From assembly GCA_963808775.1 (NCBI GenBank), contig CAWEGR010000007.1, forward strand, positions 124,001-188,000: a DNA stretch of 64,000 nt, given 5' to 3'. The stretch comes from JACVRW01 sp963808775 (lineage in GTDB: Bacteria; Actinomycetota; Thermoleophilia; Solirubrobacterales; Thermoleophilaceae). The notes beneath the pieces were generated by a model. It was not told the DNA's origin and searched no databases. It was given only the letters and a program-made list of their open reading frames with translations. The first letter of the stretch is position 1, and every line of letters starts with the position of its first letter. Shown here in pieces: positions 43,396-52,983 of this stretch. The translations under genes and the position numbers were made by a program.

Positions 43396-44457
43396 GTGAG
43401 CGAAGGGGCCTACGCCCGCGCCGGGGTCGACCAGGCGCTCTCCGGCGGCGCGGTGGCGGCGCTCGTCCAGGTGCTCGCCGGGATCGAGACGGGCCGTCCC
43501 TCGCGCAGCGCGCTCGGCTCGGGTCACTACGCGGGGGTGCTGCGGCTCGACGACAAGCGCGGCCTCGCGCTCTCGTGCGACAGCGTCGGATCGAAGGTGA
43601 TCGTCTGCGAGCAGCTCGAGCGCTACGACACGATCGGCATCGACCTGTTCGGGATGAACGCCAACGACGTCGTCTGCGTGGGCGCCGACCCGATCGCGCT
43701 GCTCGACTACATCGCCGTCGAGCGCGCGGATCCCGAGGTGCTCGAGCAGATCGGGATCGGGCTGCGCGCCGGCGCCGAGCAGGCCGGGGTCGAGATCCCG
43801 GGCGGCGAGCTGGCCGTGCTGCCCGAGGTGGTGCGCGGCCATCCCTCCCCGAACGGCTTCGACCTCGTCGGCTTCTGCGTCGGGCTCGTCGACCTCGACG
43901 CGATCGTGACAGGGGCGGCGATCGAGCCCGGCGACGCCCTGATCGGGATCCCGTCGAGCGGCATCCACTCGAACGGCCTCAGCCTCGCGCGCCGCGTGCT
44001 CGACGACCTCGGCGAGGACGTCGGCGGCGGCAGGACGGTCGGCGACCTGCTGCTCGAGCCCACGGTGATCTACGTGCGGGCGGTCCGCGAGCTGCTCGCC
44101 TCGGACGTCGAGGTGCGCGGCCTCGCCCACATCACGGGCGAGGGCTTCCTCAACCTGCTGCGGCTCGAGGCGGAGGTGGGCTACAGGATCGAGGCCCCGC
44201 TGCCGGTCCCGCGCGTGTTCGAGCTGATCGCGGCTCGCGGCCCGGTCGAGCCCGCCGAGATGCACGAGGTGTTCAACATGGGCTGCGGCTTCTGCGTCGT
44301 GGTGCCGCCGGACGACGCCGAGGCCGCCGTCGAGCTGCTCGCGAGCCGTCATCCGGGCACCGCGGTGATCGGCCGGGCGAGCACGGCGGCGGGGGTGGTC
44401 GAGGTGGTGCGGGCGGGTCTCGTGGGGCGCCGCACGACCGGCTTCGCCCCCGCTTAG
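43396..44457 (+). CDS. purM: Phosphoribosylformylglycinamidine cyclo-ligase (AIR synthase)
   Basis: 353 aa, full length. Recognisable blocks are YARAGVDQALSGG (residues 5-17), LALSCDSVGSKVIVCEQLER, DLFGMNANDVVCVGADPIALL, the PNGFDLVGFCVGLV region, GIPSSGIHSNGLSLARRVL, and GLAHITGEGFLNLLRL. The enzyme closes the imidazole ring of purines using ATP, in the cytosol. Start is GTG 43396. The gene stands alone, away from other pur genes; the 54-nt gap to the kinase gene may still allow cotranscription. Confidence 0.95.
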   Translation: MSEGAYARAGVDQALSGGAVAALVQVLAGIETGRPSRSALGSGHYAGVLRLDDKRGLALSCDSVGSKVIVCEQLERYDTIGIDLFGMNANDVVCVGADPIALLDYIAVERADPEVLEQIGIGLRAGAEQAGVEIPGGELAVLPEVVRGHPSPNGFDLVGFCVGLVDLDAIVTGAAIEPGDALIGIPSSGIHSNGLSLARRVLDDLGEDVGGGRTVGDLLLEPTVIYVRAVRELLASDVEVRGLAHITGEGFLNLLRLEAEVGYRIEAPLPVPRVFELIAARGPVEPAEMHEVFNMGCGFCVVVPPDDAEAAVELLASRHPGTAVIGRASTAAGVVEVVRAGLVGRRTTGFAPA

Positions 44458-44511
44458 GCGAGTTCCGCCGCCCGCCGGGGCGAGGCGTGCCAAAGTGAGA
44501 CCCGAGAACGC

Positions 44512-46011
44512 ATGACCATGATCGGCACGCTGATCTCAGACCGCTACCGGCTCGAGGAGAAGATCGGGTCGGGAGGCATGTCGACGGTGTACCGGGCCTT
44601 CGACCCGATGCTCGAGCGCTGGGTTGCGATCAAGCTCATGCACCGCGACATCTCGAGCGACCCCGATCAGCTCGAGCGCTTCCGCCGCGAGGCGCGCGCC
44701 GTCGCGCAGCTCAACCACCCGCACGTGGTCACCGTCATCGACGCCGGCGAGGACGAGGGCGCTCCGTACATCGTCTTCGAGTTCGTCGAGGGCGAGACCC
44801 TCAAGGAGCGCATCAAGCGACTCGGGCGGCTGCCGGTGGCGGAGGCCGTGGCGTACGCGATCGAGATCGGCCGGGCGCTCGAGTGCGCGCACCAGAACCG
44901 GCTCGTCCACCGCGACGTCAAGCCGCAGAACGTGCTGATCGACCCCGACGGCCGGGCGAAGGTCACGGACTTCGGCATCGCGCGCTCGCTCGAGGCCCAC
45001 GGCCTGACGGCCACGGGGAGGGTGCTCGGGACGACCGACTACGTGTCCCCCGAGCAGGCGCTCGGCCACGACGTGACCGAGCAGTCCGACATCTACTCGC
45101 TCGGCGTCGCTCTGTTCGAGATGCTCACGGGCGAGCCGCCCTTCAGGGCCGAGACCCAGGTGGGCGTCGCGATGAAGCACGTGAAGGACCCTCTGCCGGA
45201 CGTGCAGCGGCTGCGTCCCGAGATCTCGGCGGCTCTCGCCGCCGTGGTCGAGCGCTCGACGGCGAAGGACACGACGCAGCGCTATCCCAGCATCGCGGCG
45301 ATGGTGCACGACCTCGAGGAGGTGCTCGGGATCGAGGCCGCCCGCGCCGGCGAGGCCACGGGCGAGGCGACCACCGTGCTGCGCACCCTCTCCGACGACA
45401 CGGCCGACTTCGCGCCCGTGCGCCTGCGCCATCCGAAGCGGATGCTCGCCCTGACGCTGCTGGTCGTCGCGGGAATCGCCGTGGCGGTCGTCTACCTCGT
45501 CTCCCGCACGGAGGAGGGCCCTCCCGCGGCGCCGCTCGTCGCGGACCCCCCGCCCGGCCTCGAGCGGGTGAAGCTCGCGCGCGACGCGGCGCACGACTAC
45601 GACCCCGAGGGCGGCGACGGCGAGTCGCCCGAGGCGGCCCCGCTCGTGGTGGACGGGCATCCGCAGACCCGCTGGGACACGGAGACCTACGAGGCGGGGC
45701 TCGAGGGCGCCGGCAAGTCGGGCGTCGGCATCTACGTCGATGCCGGCAAGCCCGTCCCAGGACGCGAACTGGACCTCGTGACGTCGACGCCCGGCTTCGA
45801 GGCAACCGTCTACGCCTCGAACGGGGTGCCGGAGAGCATCGACGGCTGGCGCAAGGTCAGCACGACGGCCGACGTCGAGGAGAAGCAGGCGTTCCAGCTC
45901 GACCTCGGGCAGAGCCAGGAGTTTCAGAACTACCTCGTCTGGATCACACGGCTGCCCCCGGACGGCGAGGCCGAGATCCAGACGATCGCGCTCTCGAGAG
46001 AGAAGGGCTAG
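44512..46011 (+). CDS. Receptor Ser/Thr kinase with discoidin-like ectodomain
   Basis: 499 aa. Kinase domain at residues 12-270: GSGGMSTVYRAFD loop, VAIKLM lysine, VHRDVKPQNV catalytic loop, VTDFGIA, and the P+1 region TTDYVSPEQALGHDV. One transmembrane helix (MLALTLLVVAGIAVAVVYLV, about 307-326) leads to an extracellular domain with VVDGHPQTRWDTETYEA and SGVGIYVDAG. This resembles the discoidin/F5-8C-like fold seen at the end of the MviN-type protein Rv3910. Instead of PASTA repeats this kinase probably senses a glycan. It converges on ddl with 6 nt between stops. Confidence 0.9.
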   Translation: MTMIGTLISDRYRLEEKIGSGGMSTVYRAFDPMLERWVAIKLMHRDISSDPDQLERFRREARAVAQLNHPHVVTVIDAGEDEGAPYIVFEFVEGETLKERIKRLGRLPVAEAVAYAIEIGRALECAHQNRLVHRDVKPQNVLIDPDGRAKVTDFGIARSLEAHGLTATGRVLGTTDYVSPEQALGHDVTEQSDIYSLGVALFEMLTGEPPFRAETQVGVAMKHVKDPLPDVQRLRPEISAALAAVVERSTAKDTTQRYPSIAAMVHDLEEVLGIEAARAGEATGEATTVLRTLSDDTADFAPVRLRHPKRMLALTLLVVAGIAVAVVYLVSRTEEGPPAAPLVADPPPGLERVKLARDAAHDYDPEGGDGESPEAAPLVVDGHPQTRWDTETYEAGLEGAGKSGVGIYVDAGKPVPGRELDLVTSTPGFEATVYASNGVPESIDGWRKVSTTADVEEKQAFQLDLGQSQEFQNYLVWITRLPPDGEAEIQTIALSREKG

Positions 46012-46017
46012 CCCCGG

Positions 46018-46968
46018 TCAGAACCGGTAGCGGCGCGCTTCCTCCTGCCGCTCCAGCGCCAGCGCGAGCAGCCGCTCGAGCAGCTCCACGTACGGCAGGC
46101 CGCTCGCCTCCCAGAGCTTCGCGTAGACGCTCGTCGAGGTGAAGCCGGGAATCGTGTTGAGCTCGTTGACGAGCACGCTGTCGCCCTCGACGAAGAAGTC
46201 GACGCGCGCCATGCCCGAGCAGTCGACGAGCCGGAACACCTCGACGGCGAGGCGGCGCACCTCCTCGAGCACGCTCTCCGGCACGCGCGCGGGGATCACG
46301 AGCTCCATGCCTCCCGGCTCGTACTTCGCCTCGTAGTCGTACCAATCGGCATTGATGACGATCTCGCCCGGCGTGGAGGCCTCGGGCTCGCGATGCCCCA
46401 GCACGGAGCACTCCACCTCGAGGCCGTCGGAGAAGCGCTCGACGAGCGCGACCGGGTCGTGCTCGAACGCGTGGGCGAGCGCGCCGTCGAGATCCGCCTC
46501 TGACCAGGCCTTCGAGATCCCGACCGACGACCCGAGCCGGGCGGGCTTCACGAACGCCGGAGGCGACAGCGACACCGGGTCGCCCTCGCGGACGGCCACG
46601 TAGTCGACCTGCGGGATCCCGTGCGCCGCCATCAGGTCCTTGAAGACCGCCTTGTCCATGGCGACGGCGGAGCCGAGCACCCCGGCGCCGACGTAGGGGA
46701 CGTCGAGCAGCTCGAGCAGCCCCTGCACCGTGCCGTCCTCGCCGAAGGGGCCGTGCAGCACCGGGAAGGCCGCGTCAGCGCCGAGCAGCCCCGCCCCCGG
46801 GTCGAGGCGGACGGCCTCCTCCCCATGGGTCCAGCGTCCCTCGCGCGAGATCCTGATGTCGAGCACGTCGTGCCCGCCCTCGGCGAGGCCGGCGCGCACC
46901 GCCTCGCCGGACGAGAGGGAGACGTCGTGCTCGCTCGAGCGCCCGCCCGAGAGGACGGCGACCCTCAC
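46018..46968 (-). CDS. ddl: D-alanine--D-alanine ligase
   Basis: 316 aa. ATP-grasp enzyme: VLSGGRSSEHDVSLSSG at the N-terminus, PFGEDGTVQGLLELLDVPYV, VKPARLGSSVGISKA in the ATP lid, CSVLGH, and ARVDFFVEGDSVLVNELNTI with metal-binding Glu/Asn, ending in PGFTSTSVYAKLWEASG. It makes the D-Ala-D-Ala dipeptide for peptidoglycan precursors. Its ATG overlaps the pknB stop by 4 nt, making it the last gene of the cell-wall signalling operon. A Tyr/Phe-type residue discriminating D-Ala from D-Lac cannot be placed with certainty. Confidence 0.95.
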   Translation of the reverse strand: MRVAVLSGGRSSEHDVSLSSGEAVRAGLAEGGHDVLDIRISREGRWTHGEEAVRLDPGAGLLGADAAFPVLHGPFGEDGTVQGLLELLDVPYVGAGVLGSAVAMDKAVFKDLMAAHGIPQVDYVAVREGDPVSLSPPAFVKPARLGSSVGISKAWSEADLDGALAHAFEHDPVALVERFSDGLEVECSVLGHREPEASTPGEIVINADWYDYEAKYEPGGMELVIPARVPESVLEEVRRLAVEVFRLVDCSGMARVDFFVEGDSVLVNELNTIPGFTSTSVYAKLWEASGLPYVELLERLLALALERQEEARRYRF

Positions 46969-48842
46969 GGGGTCTCCGGCTCCGTCGGCTCGAGAACGTC
47001 CTCCTCCTCGAGCACGCCGATGATGATGATCACCTCGGAGCCCTCGTCGACCTCGGTGCCGGCGCCGGGCCGCTGGTCGATGACCACGCCGTCCTGCGCC
47101 GGGTCCGTGACCGTCTGCTCGCGCTCGACTGGCACGAGCCCGACGTTGCCGAGCTGCGAAGCCGCGTCGCCCGGCGACAGGCCGACCACGTCCGGGACGC
47201 TCGCCTGGGGCGTGCCGGTCGAGACAGTGATCGTGACCGTGGTGCCGCGCCGGAGCTGCGAGCCGCCGGCCGGGTCCTGCGCGATGACCTCGCCGGCCGG
47301 CTCCTCCGACTCCTGTTCCTGGATCGCCACGCCGAGGCCCTCGTTGCGAAGCCGCGCATCCGCCGAGCCGCGGGACAGCCCGATCACGTCGGGCACGGTG
47401 ACGAGCTCGGGACCGTCGCTGACGATCAGGCGGATCCGCGTTCCGCGCTCGCGCTCCTCTCCCTCCCGCGGCACCGTGCGGATCGCGAGCCCCTTGCGCA
47501 GGGTCTCCGAGAACTCGGAGTCGAGCGTGACCTTCAGGCCGGCGTCCTCGATCGCGCGGATCGCCTGCGCGCGCGGCAGGCCCTCGACCGCAGGGATCGA
47601 CACGGTCCCCGGACCGTTCGAGACCTCGAGCGTGACGACCGAGCCCTCCTCGGCCTGCTCGCCGGCATTCGGGTCCTGGTCGATCACCTGGTCGACGGGC
47701 TGCGCGCTCCGCACGCGGCTCTCCTCGACCTCGAACCCCTCCTTCTCGAGGACCGCCCGTGCCTGGATCAGCTCCATGCCGGTCACGCGCGGGACGTCGC
47801 GCTTCTCCGTGGTCAGCGCGCCGCTCGCGAACAGCCAGATCAGGAAGCCGAGCAGGAGCAGCGCCAGCAGGCCGATCGTGAACAGCGGCCAGCGGCGGTC
47901 GCGCTCCTCCTCGCGCGGCGGCACGGGGGGAGGCGCCACGACCGGGTCCTCGGGCACGGGCAGCGGGACGGCCGCGAGCTGCGTGGCCGTCGTCTGCCCG
48001 CCGTTCGCGCCGGCCTCGATCTGCGCGCGGGCGGCCTCGAGGCCGGCGATGAAGTCCTCTGCGCTCTGCCAGCGGTGCTCCGGGTGCTTCGCGAGCGCGG
48101 CCATCACGACCGCCTCGAGCGCCGGGTTGACGTCGGGCCGAAGCTGCGAGATCGGCACAGGCTGCTCCGAGAGGTGCTTCAGCGCGATCGCCACGGCGCT
48201 GTCGCCCTCGAACGGCAGGCGGCCCGCGAGCATCTCGTAGAGCATCACGCCGATCGAGTAGAGGTCGGAGGCGGCGGTCACGGCGTGCCCCTGCGCCTGC
48301 TCGGGCGACAGGTAGTGCGCCGTGCCCATGATCGAGCCGGTCTCCGTCATCTCCGATGCTCCGGCCCGGGCGATGCCGAAGTCCGTCACCTTGGCGGCTC
48401 CGGACTCGTCGACGATCACGTTGTGCGGCTTGAAGTCCCGGTGGATCACGCCGTGGCGATGCGCGAAGCCGGCGGCCGCGAGGATCTGCGAGCCGAGGTC
48501 GATCACGCGCTCCTGCGGCATCGGCGCCTCCGCCTGGACGATGTCCTTGAGCGTGCGCCCGGACAGCAGCTCCATCGCGATGTAGTAGGTGCCCTCGTGC
48601 TCGCCTCGGTCGAAGACGCCCACCACGTTCGGATGGTTGAGCCCGGCGGCGGCCTTCGCCTCGCGGCGGAAGCGCTCGACGAACTCCTGGTCCTGCGCGA
48701 AGCGGCGGTGCAGCACCTTGAGCGCGACGTCGCGCCCGAGGTGCGTGTCCTCGGCGCAGTACACGTCGGCCATGCCGCCCGAGCCGATGCGGCGCTGGAT
48801 CCGGTAGCGGCCGTCGACGATCGCGCCGGTTGCGACCTCCAT
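46965..48842 (-). CDS. pknB: PASTA-domain Ser/Thr protein kinase
   Basis: 625 aa. Kinase at residues 12-270 (GSGGMADVYCAED, VALKVL, IHRDFKPHNV, VTDFGIARA, TAHYLSPEQAQGH). A transmembrane helix (LFTIGLLALLLLGFLIWLF, about 345-365) and four extracellular PASTA domains follow, each opening VPxVxGL or similar. PASTA domains bind muropeptides/lipid II, and the kinase controls growth and division. The catalytic loop has HRDFK where HRDVK is usual. Start ATG 48842 overlaps the pbpA stop by one base. A Glu-rich tail ends the protein. Confidence 0.95.
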   Translation of the reverse strand: MEVATGAIVDGRYRIQRRIGSGGMADVYCAEDTHLGRDVALKVLHRRFAQDQEFVERFRREAKAAAGLNHPNVVGVFDRGEHEGTYYIAMELLSGRTLKDIVQAEAPMPQERVIDLGSQILAAAGFAHRHGVIHRDFKPHNVIVDESGAAKVTDFGIARAGASEMTETGSIMGTAHYLSPEQAQGHAVTAASDLYSIGVMLYEMLAGRLPFEGDSAVAIALKHLSEQPVPISQLRPDVNPALEAVVMAALAKHPEHRWQSAEDFIAGLEAARAQIEAGANGGQTTATQLAAVPLPVPEDPVVAPPPVPPREEERDRRWPLFTIGLLALLLLGFLIWLFASGALTTEKRDVPRVTGMELIQARAVLEKEGFEVEESRVRSAQPVDQVIDQDPNAGEQAEEGSVVTLEVSNGPGTVSIPAVEGLPRAQAIRAIEDAGLKVTLDSEFSETLRKGLAIRTVPREGEERERGTRIRLIVSDGPELVTVPDVIGLSRGSADARLRNEGLGVAIQEQESEEPAGEVIAQDPAGGSQLRRGTTVTITVSTGTPQASVPDVVGLSPGDAASQLGNVGLVPVEREQTVTDPAQDGVVIDQRPGAGTEVDEGSEVIIIIGVLEEEDVLEPTEPETP

Positions 48843-50296
48843 CAGAGCCCGCCCCCCAGCATCGCCTCGAGCACGGACTTCGCGATCGGCGCGGCCACGG
48901 TGCCGCCGGCGGATCCGGCCGGCTGGCGCTCGAGCGTCACCGCGATCGCCATCTGCGGGTCGTCGACGGGGGCGAACGCGATGAACCACGGCTGCGTGAA
49001 CTCGCGGTTCGCGCCCACCTCGGCGGTGCCGGTCTTGCCCGCCACGGTGATCCCCGCGAGGGCGCCGGCGGTGCCCGTGCCCTCCTCGACGACTCGGCTC
49101 ATCATCACCGTGAGCTCCTTCGCCGTCTCGGGCTCCATCACCTTCGACTGCAGGTCCGGCTCGATGCGCTCCGCAACGCGGCCGTCAGGCCGCACGATCC
49201 GGTCGGTGAGCCGCGGCTTCATCAGCCGGCCCCCGTTTGCCACGGTCGCCGCGACGAGCGCCATCTGGAGCGGCGTGGACTCGACGGCACCCTCGAGGCC
49301 GCCCTGCCCGATCGCCACGCGGCCCACGTCGAAGCCGTCCTCCACGTACTCCGTGCCCTCGCGCCGGATCCCGCTCGGGATCATCTGGAAGTCGGGGTAG
49401 TCGAGCTGCGGGTCCTCGAAGAACCCGTAGCGCTTCATGTACTCGACGAGCGTCGCGGCCCCGACCCGCTCGCCGACCTGCGCGAACACCGTGTTCACCG
49501 AGTTCGTCAGCGCGTCGGTGAAGGAGATCGGCCCGAAGCTCGCGCCGCCGGCGTTCTCGAGCGGCGTTCCCGAGACCTCCCTCGGGGAGCTGCCGTCGAT
49601 CACCGTCTCCGGGTCGATCTCGCCGCTGTCGAGGGCCGCCGTGGCCGTCACGACCTTGAACGTCGAGCCGGGCGGATAGAGCTCCTGCGTCGTCCGGTTG
49701 AGCAGCGGCTTGTTCGGATCCGCGTCGAGCCGCCCGATGGTGGACGGGATCAGGTTCGGGTCGTACTCGGGGATCGACACCATCACGCGCACCTTGCCGG
49801 TCTTCGGCTCGATCGCCACGACCGCGCCCTTGCGGCCCGCCAGGCCGGCCACCGCCGCCTGGGTGCCCGCGACGTCGAGGTTCGTGACCACGTCGAGGCC
49901 CTCGCGGTCGCGGCCCTCGAGGCCGGAGAAGATCGACTCGAACTCGTCCTCCTCGCCCGCCAGGTCATCGTTGCGCGACAGCTCGAGGCTGCGCCGCCCG
50001 TTCGTGATGTACGAGAAGCCGACCGGCTGCGAGAACGTCCCGCCGGTCGGGTACGTGCGCGTGTAGACCTTGTTCTCGCCGCGGCCGCTCGCCACGCTCC
50101 GCGCCAGCACGGTGCGGCCGTCCCTCGCGAGGATCAGCCCGCGTGGAACCTTCTGCTCCGCGATCAGCCCGCGGCGGTTGTCCGGGTTGTCCGCGAGCCC
50201 CTCGGCATCGAGCACGCTCCAGTAGGACGTGAAGCCGACGAGCACGGCGAACAGCACGATGAACAGGCCGAAGACCTGGACGATCTGGCGGTTCAT
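48842..50296 (-). CDS. pbpA: Class B penicillin-binding protein (transpeptidase)
   Basis: 484 aa. A membrane anchor (IVQVFGLFIVLFAVLVGFTS) is followed by a short dimerisation domain and the transpeptidase domain with the three active motifs in order: SxxK in YPPGSTFKVV, SxN in LTNSVNTVF, and KTG in AGKTGTAEVG. It crosslinks peptidoglycan outside the membrane and works with the SEDS polymerase encoded just upstream. Its ATG overlaps the stop of that gene by 4 nt. Confidence 0.95.
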   Translation of the reverse strand: MNRQIVQVFGLFIVLFAVLVGFTSYWSVLDAEGLADNPDNRRGLIAEQKVPRGLILARDGRTVLARSVASGRGENKVYTRTYPTGGTFSQPVGFSYITNGRRSLELSRNDDLAGEEDEFESIFSGLEGRDREGLDVVTNLDVAGTQAAVAGLAGRKGAVVAIEPKTGKVRVMVSIPEYDPNLIPSTIGRLDADPNKPLLNRTTQELYPPGSTFKVVTATAALDSGEIDPETVIDGSSPREVSGTPLENAGGASFGPISFTDALTNSVNTVFAQVGERVGAATLVEYMKRYGFFEDPQLDYPDFQMIPSGIRREGTEYVEDGFDVGRVAIGQGGLEGAVESTPLQMALVAATVANGGRLMKPRLTDRIVRPDGRVAERIEPDLQSKVMEPETAKELTVMMSRVVEEGTGTAGALAGITVAGKTGTAEVGANREFTQPWFIAFAPVDDPQMAIAVTLERQPAGSAGGTVAAPIAKSVLEAMLGGGL

Positions 50297-51771
50297 ACGA
50301 GCCCGCCTCTCCGGATCCGCTCGGCACGCGCCCCGTGCGAAACGATCAGGAGCAGCGCCAGCAGCACCAGGTTTGCGAGCAGCGAGCTGCCCCCGTACGA
50401 GACGAGCGGGAGGGTGACGCCGGTGAGCGGGATCACGCGGGTCACGCCGCCGACGATCACGAACACCTGCAGCGCGAGCACGCTCGTCAGGCCGACGGCG
50501 AGGAGCTTCGAGAAGCCGTCCGTGGCCAGCATCGCGATCTTGAAGCCGCGGAACGCGAGCAGCAGGTACGCGCCGATCAGGCCCGCGGCTCCGAACAGCC
50601 CTGCCTCGTTGACGAGCACGGAGTAGATCAGGTCGGTGTGCGGCGCCGGTATCAGCGTCGTGCCGCCAGGAGCCTCGAGCAGCGAGCGCCCGAAGCCCTC
50701 GCCGAACAACCCTCCGTCCGCCTGCGCGAACAGCGATTGGGCGATCTGGTAGCCCTGGCAGTTGACGAACTCGGACATCTCACCGGTCGACGGGCACAGC
50801 ACCCGCTCATGGGAGAACGGATCGAGCCAGATGTCGATGCGGTCACGGACGTGCGAGACGTTCTGCGCGAAGAAGAAGGCGCCGCCGAAGAACAGCGTCG
50901 AGCCGATCCCCACCAGCGACAGGCGGCCCGTGGCCACGTACAGGAGCGCCAGGAAGCCGCCGAAGAACATCAGCGAGCTGCCGAGGTCGCGGATGAAGAT
51001 CAGCATCAGCATCGCGAGGCCCCAGACGAGGAGCAGCGGGCCGAAGTGCTTCGGCGAGGGCCGCTCGCGCAGCACCGCCACGAGCGAGGCGGTGAACACC
51101 ACGAGCAGAACGGAGCCGGCCGGGCCGAGGTCGAGCACGAGGATCGCGAGCAGGGCGAGCACCGCCGGCACGGCGTAGAGCAGGAGCTGGCGCCCGAACG
51201 GCAGCGGCCGCAGGCGTGGCCGCACGAGGATGTCGCCGGTCTCGCGCAGGTAGCTCGCGAGGAAGACGATGATCCCGAGCTTCGCGAACTCCGCGGGCTG
51301 GAACTTGATCGGCCCGAGCTCGATCGCGAGGAAGGCCCCGTTCACCTGCGCGCCGATCACCGGGAAGCGCGGCAGGACGAGCAGCAGGATGCTCGCCGCC
51401 GCGATCAGGTAGCGGTAGCGCTCCAGCACGTGGTGATCGCGGACCAGCAGGATCGTGCCGCAGAAGAAGGCGAGCCCGACCACGAACCACTGCGCCTGCT
51501 CGCGCGCCAGCTCGGGGTCGATCCGGTAGATCAGGACGAGCCCCATGCCGGCGAGCAGCGCCGCGAGCGGGAACAGGTACGGGTCGGCCTCCGGCAGTCG
51601 CGACCTGATGAACACGTGCGCGAGCACGCACAGGCCGAGGAACACGAGCCCATACGTGAGCGTGGCCTCCTGGATGTCGGCCGAGCGCGTGGCGAGCACG
51701 GCGGCGAAGCCCGCCGCCACGAGCAGGGACACGGGCAGCAGCCCGAACAGCTCGCGCGTGCGTGCCGTCAT
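50293..51771 (-). CDS. rodA: SEDS-family peptidoglycan polymerase (RodA/FtsW)
   Basis: 492 aa with 10-12 membrane helices. FtsW/RodA marks are FQPAEFAKLGIIVFLASYL, the loop IRDLGSSLMFFGGFLALLYV, HTDLIYSVLVNEAGLFGAAG and PLVSYGGSSLLANLVLLALL at the C-terminus. SEDS proteins polymerise glycan strands from lipid II, with a class B PBP partner, here PbpA. ATG 51771 overlaps the pstP stop (ATGA). The long loop 330-400 with CPSTGEMSEFVNCQG has two cysteines that could pair. FtsW and RodA cannot be separated by sequence alone; synteny supports RodA. Confidence 0.9.
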   Translation of the reverse strand: MTARTRELFGLLPVSLLVAAGFAAVLATRSADIQEATLTYGLVFLGLCVLAHVFIRSRLPEADPYLFPLAALLAGMGLVLIYRIDPELAREQAQWFVVGLAFFCGTILLVRDHHVLERYRYLIAAASILLLVLPRFPVIGAQVNGAFLAIELGPIKFQPAEFAKLGIIVFLASYLRETGDILVRPRLRPLPFGRQLLLYAVPAVLALLAILVLDLGPAGSVLLVVFTASLVAVLRERPSPKHFGPLLLVWGLAMLMLIFIRDLGSSLMFFGGFLALLYVATGRLSLVGIGSTLFFGGAFFFAQNVSHVRDRIDIWLDPFSHERVLCPSTGEMSEFVNCQGYQIAQSLFAQADGGLFGEGFGRSLLEAPGGTTLIPAPHTDLIYSVLVNEAGLFGAAGLIGAYLLLAFRGFKIAMLATDGFSKLLAVGLTSVLALQVFVIVGGVTRVIPLTGVTLPLVSYGGSSLLANLVLLALLLIVSHGARAERIRRGGLV

Positions 51772-52979
51772 GACCCGGCCGCGCTCGCCGGCTCGAGCTG
51801 TCCGCGCTCGAGCTGCCGCACGAGGTCGACTGCGTCTTCGCGGCTCCGCCACTCGTGGTCGAGAACGCGCTGGCGGCGGCCGTCCGGGATCGCCGCGGCC
51901 GGCATTCCGCTCGCGTACTCCTCCTCGTAGAGATCGACCCCGAAGGGGAGCTCGTACGGGATGCCGCGGTAGACCGTCACGAGCCCGCCGTCGTTCGTGC
52001 CCACGAAGTAGACCTGGCGGCTGAGCGCGTAGAGCCCGGCCACAGCCGCGGCGATCACCAGCACGCCCGCGAGCACCTTCGCCACGAGCCCCAGGCGTGA
52101 GCGCCGGCGCTTGGCCGGGGGAGCCGGCGCCGGCGGGATCGGCTCGCGGCGCCGCGGGGCGGGTGCCTCCGTCTCGGCGGCAGCGGCCACGTCCGCGGCC
52201 GACAGGGTGCCGGCGATCGTGGCGTCCTCGGGCGGCCCGTCGCTCTCCACGGCCGCGTCGCCGGTCTCGCCGAGCCGGAACAGGATCACCGTGATGTTGT
52301 CCTTGCCGCCGCTCTGGTTCGCGGCTCGCACGAGCGCCTCCGCCGCGTCGTCGAGCGCCTCGGAGGTGCGCAGGATCGACCCCACCTCGTCGTTCGAGAT
52401 CATCGAGGTGAGCCCGTCCGAGCAGATCAGGAAGACGTCGCCGTCGCGGCCGCCGAGCGTGTAGGTGTCGACCTCTACGTCCGGCTCGGGGCCGAGCGCG
52501 CGGGTGATGATCGAGCGCTGCGGGTGATGCTCCGCGGCCTCCGGGGTGATCTGCCCGCTGCGCTCGAGCTCCGCCACGAGCGAGTGGTCGCTCGTGATCT
52601 GCTCGAGGGCGCCGTCGCGCAGGCGGTAGGCGCGGCTGTCGCCCACGTGCGCCAGGCTCACCTCGCCGCCGTGCACCTTCGCGGCCGTGAGGGTCGTGCC
52701 CATCCCGCGGCGCGACTCGTCGGTCACCGCCAGGTCGTAGATGCGCCGGTTGGCCTCGCGAACGAGCCGCGTGAGCTGAGCCTCGGGCGCCTCGTCCTGC
52801 TCCCCGGCCGCCTCGAAGGCCTCGACGGCGATCGCCGAGGCGACCTCGCCGGCCTTGGCCCCGCCCATCCCGTCGGCCACCACGAAGAACGGGGGCCGCA
52901 GCACGAGCGAGTCCTCGTTGGCGTGGCGCTGGCGGCCGACGTCGGTGCGGCCCGCCTGCTCGACTATCCCGAGGGCCAC
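51768..52979 (-). CDS. pstP: PP2C-family Ser/Thr phosphatase
   Basis: 403 aa. Catalytic domain 1-235: TDVGRQRHANEDSL, FVVADGMGGAKAGEVAS, GMGTTLTAA, AHVGDSRAYRL, FLICSDGLTSMI, and GGKDNITVILFRL, all metal-binding Asp residues in place. A Pro-rich linker, a membrane helix (KVLAGVLVIAAAVAGLYAL) and a 70-residue extracytoplasmic tail complete it, as in M. tuberculosis PstP. It dephosphorylates PknB and FHA proteins. Start GTG 52979, 4 nt after fhaB. Confidence 0.95.
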   Translation of the reverse strand: MALGIVEQAGRTDVGRQRHANEDSLVLRPPFFVVADGMGGAKAGEVASAIAVEAFEAAGEQDEAPEAQLTRLVREANRRIYDLAVTDESRRGMGTTLTAAKVHGGEVSLAHVGDSRAYRLRDGALEQITSDHSLVAELERSGQITPEAAEHHPQRSIITRALGPEPDVEVDTYTLGGRDGDVFLICSDGLTSMISNDEVGSILRTSEALDDAAEALVRAANQSGGKDNITVILFRLGETGDAAVESDGPPEDATIAGTLSAADVAAAAETEAPAPRRREPIPPAPAPPAKRRRSRLGLVAKVLAGVLVIAAAVAGLYALSRQVYFVGTNDGGLVTVYRGIPYELPFGVDLYEEEYASGMPAAAIPDGRRQRVLDHEWRSREDAVDLVRQLERGQLEPASAAGS

Positions 52980-52983
52980 GCCG

